Positions 59,901-64,000 of a DNA stretch of 64,000 nucleotides are shown one piece after another. This stretch comes from Lingula anatina (lineage: Eukaryota; Brachiopoda; Lingulata; Lingulida; Lingulidae), in assembly GCF_001039355.2 (NCBI RefSeq), contig NW_019775635.1, positions 592,121-656,120 of the forward strand. The letters are read 5' to 3'. How positions within the stretch are numbered: position 1 is the first letter of the stretch; every line of letters begins with the position of its first letter. A program made the translations under genes and the position numbers. The notes beneath the pieces are model-generated. The model did not search any database and was not told the DNA's origin. It was given only the letters and a program-made list of their open reading frames with translations.

Positions 59901-62900
59901 TATAACGAGTCCTCTCTCTGACAGTGCAGGGGGGTGATTAATGCTTACTGTATCAGCAGACTGACCCAAGTAATTTGAGGTGACTCTCAGAGCAGCATTT
60001 GTCTCTGGACCATGCTGATATAATTTGTCACTTGGTATAGCCCAGAGCTGCTGATTTTGTTGTGGAGGGCAATGTGGCTCATAGGTAAGCTCACTGCCAA
60101 GAGAATGCTTTAGTTTTTGCTGATAAACCTGTTCATGCTGTCGTTGACTGTTCTCTTCATACTGGGAAGGTTTCAATTGCTGCTGCTGATACTGCAATGC
60201 ATGCTGCAGATCATAACTAGTGTGCTGTAGTTGTTGTCCCCGAGTTCCAGGTGACTCATCATCCTCTTGTCCTTCTTGGTTTACTTTCTGTTGTTCTCTT
60301 TGCTGAATCCTTTGCTGTTTTTCTTTATAGTGTTCCTGTAGCTGGGCCAGTTGCTGCTGTAAGACATCCAGAGTTTGCTCCGATACAGACATGTCCATTG
60401 AGGCTCTGTGCTGCAGTTCTCCCATCTTAAATATAAATATAAATATAACAAAATTTAACACACAATGATTCACTTGAACATGTCTCACAGTTAAATTTCC
60501 CCTTTTAAAAAGGAGTATTTTGTATTATTTCAATGTGTGTGATGGTGTAACAAATATAACTGTAATGTTTTTTTACCTTAGATTCCAACTGAATCAGCAT
60601 ATCTTCTGCCTGTAGGGATGCTCTTCGTAAACGATCACATTTTTTGTTTTGTGCTGCTCCTGCCTTTAGTTCAGCATTATCTGCCCTATTACCTCCACCT
60701 GAAATATGAATAGTAATTATTTTAAAGCTTTAAACAAATTTGAAAAACTATCACATACCTTCCTCTTTAATTCCTTAAATTTTGATTAAATAACTTAAAA
60801 TAGTGAGTTGGGTCCAGGTCAGAAAGTAAGTATTTATTAAGTATACTTTAAAATAAATATATCTTACAATAATAAAATGTTTGAAAAAAATGGTGTTTAA
60901 ATTTTACTGGTATTCATCATACTTCCATCTGCTTCCTTGGGGACTTGAAGAAAGTTCCTTGTATCAGGCATTGACCTTTTTCTTCTTGCTGGTTTAAGCT
61001 TTTCCATCTTTTGTCTGTTTACATCATTAGCTTTTGGCTGTACATCAGGAGCTGGTGGTTTTTTACTCAAACAAGAACCTACAAGATAACAACAGAGACA
61101 ATTTTTTAACTAAAATAGATATATAAAGAAAGAAAGATAGTGGAGTATTCATTTAAAAAATAGGCATATTAAGTCAAAGCTACATGTAGTTACTTATCTG
61201 GTGTATGGTGTATACTTTTAAATTAACTACAGAAAAATCACTATACATTATTCAAACGATTATTTATGATATAATCGTAACAGTTTGGATTAACAGATAT
61301 ATTTACACTATTTGGCAAAACAATAGACAGTATGAACTTAGTATATACATGTACACTGACAAAGTGATACCTTTTCTTAGTTCTGCATTTTTTGATACTT
61401 CTTTGAGGACCTGCCGCACACTTTGGCCATTTTTCTGGTGACTGCCCCACTTTACTAAGGCTTCTTTCCTAGCAGCTTCTTCTTCCTAAAACACAGAATG
61501 ATACAACTCATTATGGCCATCTGAACTGTTACAGTGGAATTGCACAAGATTTGTAGTACATATCAAATAATCATTCCATGCTTGTGTTTAAACCTTTCTC
61601 ATAATTTTTTCTACTCGGCTAACCATCTGATTTTATTTTAATATTTTCGGCTCATTTTATGAATGAACTAATTAAAGGCCCAGTCACAATGTCGGCGATC
61701 TGTCGGGGATTAGTTTTGGCCGGGGGTCATCGTAGAAAATAAAGAATCCTTGAACAATCCTAGCAATAATCCTAATAAAAGTGGAGCAGTCACATTGTCT
61801 GAGATTTTTTCAAGGATTCTGACCCGGTTTTGTCGAAAAATCGTGGGATTAGCCTCGGAGGCGATCGGAGATGATATCTGCGAGCGTCTTTTCTTGTAAT
61901 TTTTTTCCCCCTGGGTATATGTGGGGGAATTATTCAGATTATTCGGAGGACGCCTCCGATTAATCGGAGGGCATCGTAGGTCATCGGAGATTGTGTATGG
62001 AATGCCCAAAATGGGTGAAAAATCTTGCGAGCAATCTTAAAATTTTAATTTCAAAGTTGGGGAATGCGACGGGTGTGGCGATGTCTAAAAAATCTGCAAA
62101 AACCCGCAGGCGTCCGGAGAGCGCCGCCGACGGGTGCAAAATTGTGAGATCTGTCTCAAGATTTTGTTCAAATTTCCCGGGTTTTACCCATCCCCGACGC
62201 ATCGCAACTGATTTGTGACTGGGCCTTAACTCTCCATACAATATTCTGCATTCTCTTCCTCTTACTCTTTCTGCTACATCCCCAAAAACTATCACTCATT
62301 TATCCACCCACCTACTCACTAATTTACTGACTAGCATTTCAATAACATCAAAGATCAGTATAATAACCTGCACTTCTCCTTTCATCCTTGCCACATGTCT
62401 AGCAGCCAACTTGTCACGGGCATTTTTTCTAGCTGCCATCAGAATCTGTTGTCTCTGTGCTTCACTCTGATCTGCCACCTTGGATCCATGGTTCAAACCT
62501 TAAATAATAAGATCAAGATATTGGTTATGTGACCTTGGTATGAAGTCTTCAATATTTTTGAGTACATGTAATAGGATGGGTATGGAATATTCTCTAACAA
62601 GCAAATTGTGCACTTTATACCTGCTCTGGGAAGTGCTTTGGTAAACCAACTCACCAAGTTTGTCCAGGTACTCTTTTTCTTATCAGTTCTGACATCATTT
62701 TCTAAATGCTAACTGAACCATAATTTTCTTACGAGTGAGCATACAGCTAACACCAATGGGGCAAACCTTAATCAATAGAGTTTACACCATACTTGATAGT
62801 GACTGTATCATATGGCAAATAAAGTCCTAGCCCTACTTACATGATTGATCTTGTAAGGCATTTTGTATATTGGCAGAAGGACCTTTCCTTTTCCTCTGTT

Positions 62901-63480
62901 GACTCCTTTTATCTTGTCTACTGACCCCAGCAACATCTCTGGCAAAATCCATCTCACTAACATTATTTGTAGAATAAACTGGACTCTTAAAATCTTCTCC
63001 TTGTAATTCTTTTATAGCAAAGAGAATCTTACTGGTGGCTCCCACTGCAGTAATCCCCATGCTTCTCAGATCTCTCTCCCTTAACAACTTCAAACTCTGC
63101 ATGTCTATCTCATGCTCTGCAAAAATCTTCAGATATTTCTCAGCATTCTGAAGGTGCAGGGTTCTCAACCAGGAGGCAACTTCCCTATCACAGGTAAGTG
63201 CAATCACTTGATTGCTGTGTTCTGAATGAATGTTGTGGGCTGAAACTGGGCCCCTGTAGACATTCAAACCGTCTGTTTTTTCAAGTGCTTTTTGAAGAAT
63301 AACTGATTTCATTGCAGCAACTTGTTCTTTTCTGGTGAGGTTTTCTGCAGTCTGTTCTTCCAGTTCATAATTCATTTTTAAATCATTGGTGACACTTTTA
63401 CCCCCAACATTCTTCTGACGTGCTATTAAATCACCAAGTTTGGCTTTAGCCATATCATCAAGTTCTCTCTGAAATGCCAT
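53943..63480 (-). CDS. SAM-domain, Gln-rich coiled-coil, kinase-fold protein with degraded catalytic motifs (pseudokinase)
   Basis: Thirteen exons: 62841-63480, 62368-62498, 61371-61485, 60923-61078, 60577-60698, 59842-60425, 57079-57170, 56517-56638, 56027-56163, 55394-55567, 54824-54998, 54411-54530 and 53943-54059. They join in one frame to 894 residues plus stop. Residues 99-160 form a SAM domain ([24 protein letters not shown]). Basic and charged segments follow, then a Gln-rich coiled coil (about 389-583) and a kinase domain (about 612-856). The kinase part has GEGTFCQVF (617-625), VAVK with Lys637, [16 protein letters not shown] (775-779), [13 protein letters not shown] and a CW...RP end, resembling tyrosine-kinase-like or MLK-type kinases. 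Where HRDLKxxN should be there is VLELNTTH (731-738), and DFG reads GFG (751-753): both catalytic Asp residues are changed. The domain order (SAM before kinase) is opposite to ZAK. It probably acts as a scaffold; partners are unknown. Confidence 0.88.
58074..59471 (+). CDS. ZZ-type zinc-finger protein, nested antisense in a pseudokinase intron
   Basis: A single coding exon of 465 residues starting at the first ATG; the frame is open a little further upstream but without another ATG. A splice-acceptor-like TAACAACAG just before suggests a non-coding first exon. Residues 404-446 hold a ZZ finger: CEVC, CMQC, LCREC and HSCH, with the spacing C-x2-C, C-x2-C-x5-C-x2-C, H-x2-H. ZZ fingers bind peptides or N-degrons and often mark adaptor or ubiquitin-related proteins. 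The N terminus (residues 1-50, [24 protein letters not shown] and VTVILHW) looks like a small folded beta-rich module I cannot name. The middle is polar and probably disordered, with a Cys cluster ([16 protein letters not shown]) that may be a second metal site. It lies entirely within the pseudokinase intron 57171-59841, on the other strand. A poly(A) signal follows at 59710. Confidence 0.82.
   Translation: MIVLDLPKPLEASLAYFNDEKQLINWKIHAEDNGGVTVILHWSKAGGAGHKMSRSDDDQGHTKPFKSSQLNDDGHVIWNPNWEEFKKRESSSDGENSIYYASACAQQNDENKHSHTIPINDGLLNEDHTIGFEEKSADQSYQNTSQRTWPQNVPGDRATLGLHYDEQKQKQTLGSQRERTCSRSSSECSIQSAIESQTVKHTMSLIPRIVVTPPPDNVTQDEMFSDQQQSSKFQGEDPARKYPIDGPPTDQRVEKHNDKSTQHGMASPTKTELHVPTYQYNSNWIPARDPSIRSHINQTIVKMDGTGHTHADNISTCSISNICCSEDYHVCTFCRGTIGLTSLKHASVQTYDNNNINGSNMNYQNTKSCHNASTQCSFIGNYYLPGADFDDVINELSMSIDLTSHWCEVCLIDMPEPHYSCMQCGGFELCRECFEGTGGIHSCHILQGTNDEIMFTNDVKRSISE
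59710..59715 (+). terminator. Candidate poly(A) signal for the ZZ gene
   Basis: AATAAA about 240 bases after the stop codon, still inside the host intron and before the next host exon at 59842. Confidence 0.5.
61676..62226. repeat. Non-autonomous DNA transposon (MITE) with 14-base terminal inverted repeats
   Basis: AGGCCCAGTCACAA at the left end and its exact reverse complement at the right, with TTAA at both flanks (the right one overlapping the element by one base). The 551-base interior is GC-richer than its surroundings and contains sub-terminal inverted similarity (CCCCGATTAATCGGAGG-like motifs), with no transposase. It sits in the intron between exons 2 and 3 of the pseudokinase gene. 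Confidence 0.92.
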
Positions 63481-63574
63481 ATTTCAGAAGTCCACCCGTG
63501 GATTACATTAGTTGAGCCTATAAATTAAACTACAGATTCAGATGAAGTTTGCATTTTTCACATAAAACTGCATA

Positions 63575-63578
<4 letters not shown>

Positions 63579-63636
<58 letters not shown>
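63579..63636. repeat. (GA)n microsatellite
   Basis: 29 perfect GA dinucleotides, about 100 bases upstream of the pseudokinase start codon, within its probable 5' UTR or promoter. Confidence 0.98.
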
Positions 63637-63639
<3 letters not shown>

Positions 63640-63881
63640 CTAAAAAAGTAAAACAACCGCATATTACACGTTAGCTTCTCTGTTACTCCTATGACAAAAT
63701 ATTTCAGTCGTCAGTTTTCATTTCTGCTGTTCGTTTTGTGTACAATTTCACTACGAGGCAATAACAAGATGAGCTAGAAAATTAAGATAAAGCTTACACA
63801 ATAAATGAACCAGACAGAGATAAATGTAATATAAAAGATTTATTATTATCAGCTTTATCAAGCTGTCCAAATACTTGTGTT

Positions 63882-64000
63882 TCATTTGATTGAAATCACG
63901 AATCTATAAATTTCTTCTTGGGTGAACACCTTAGTCCCTCCTAGTGCAAAAGAGCTGGTGAAGCCGCGCAGGTTGAAAACAAAAACACTTTATTACGTTT
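63882..64000 (-). CDS. Possible last coding exon of another minus-strand gene (runs off the right edge)
   Basis: Reading leftward, an open frame ends NLRGFTSSFALGGTKVF then TQEEIYRFVISIK and TGA (63882-63884). A poly(A) signal AATAAA on the same strand follows about 40 bases later (revcomp of 63839-63844). The composition looks protein-like and the order stop then poly(A) is right, but only about 34 codons are visible and no family is recognised. It would lie about 400 bases upstream of, and in tandem with, the pseudokinase gene. Confidence 0.33.

Noticed and set aside
61991-62218. 75-residue plus-strand frame with basic KSAKTRRR motif
   Set aside because: Falls inside the TTAA-flanked MITE; product of its GC-richer palindromic interior, with no transposase motif.

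Overview
This is AT-rich animal genomic DNA. The genes are split by many short GT-AG introns, and the window holds abundant short inverted-repeat elements, microsatellites and two assembly ambiguities (a 25-base N gap and a single N). Gene content points to a bilaterian invertebrate: a mollusc-like lophotrochozoan or an invertebrate deuterostome. I cannot settle the phylum from the sequence alone. There are no bacterial features.

Layout. (1) Positions 583-31746, minus strand: the 5' two thirds of a giant ABCA-subfamily transporter gene. I could join 51 coding exons in one continuous reading frame (2786 codons). It begins with the N-terminal ABCA helix, passes through a first extracellular domain of about 2500 residues, and ends in the first membrane domain. 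Both nucleotide-binding domains lie beyond the left edge. The extracellular domain is built from about eleven tandem copies of a four-exon module (A-B-C-D) with conserved intron phases. The first copy matches the canonical ABCA extracellular segment, and a shortened form of the module occurs in copies 6-9. (2) Inside one 4.3-kb intron of that gene, on the opposite strand (16485-17678), sits a two-exon gene for a 207-residue protein with a clear BH3 motif and a dynein-light-chain-type motif upstream of it, resembling the Bim/Bmf layout. (3) Positions 31.8-40.1 kb are mostly non-coding and contain a roughly 0.85-kb near-identical duplication across the N gap. (4) Positions 40099-43281, plus strand: a two-exon gene for an unrecognised single-pass membrane protein with a long Ser/Cys-rich tail. 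(5) Positions 46343-52719, plus strand: a complete 15-exon monoamine oxidase-type flavoprotein of 521 residues. (6) Positions 53943-63480, minus strand: a complete 13-exon gene for an 894-residue SAM / Gln-rich coiled-coil / kinase-fold protein. Its HRD and DFG catalytic motifs are degraded, so it is a predicted pseudokinase. (7) Inside an intron of that gene, on the opposite strand (58074-59471), is an intronless-coding ZZ zinc-finger gene. (8) The right edge may carry the last coding exon of another minus-strand gene.

The genes do not form an obvious pathway. The recurring architectural theme is an antisense gene nested in an intron of a larger host, seen twice. The observations most worth following are the exon-module array in the ABCA protein, the nested BH3-only gene, the SAM pseudokinase, and the MAO-like enzyme that keeps the covalent-flavin cysteine but has lost one aromatic-cage tyrosine. 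All gene models were assembled by eye from splice sites, intron phase and family resemblance; no alignment or transcript evidence was available.
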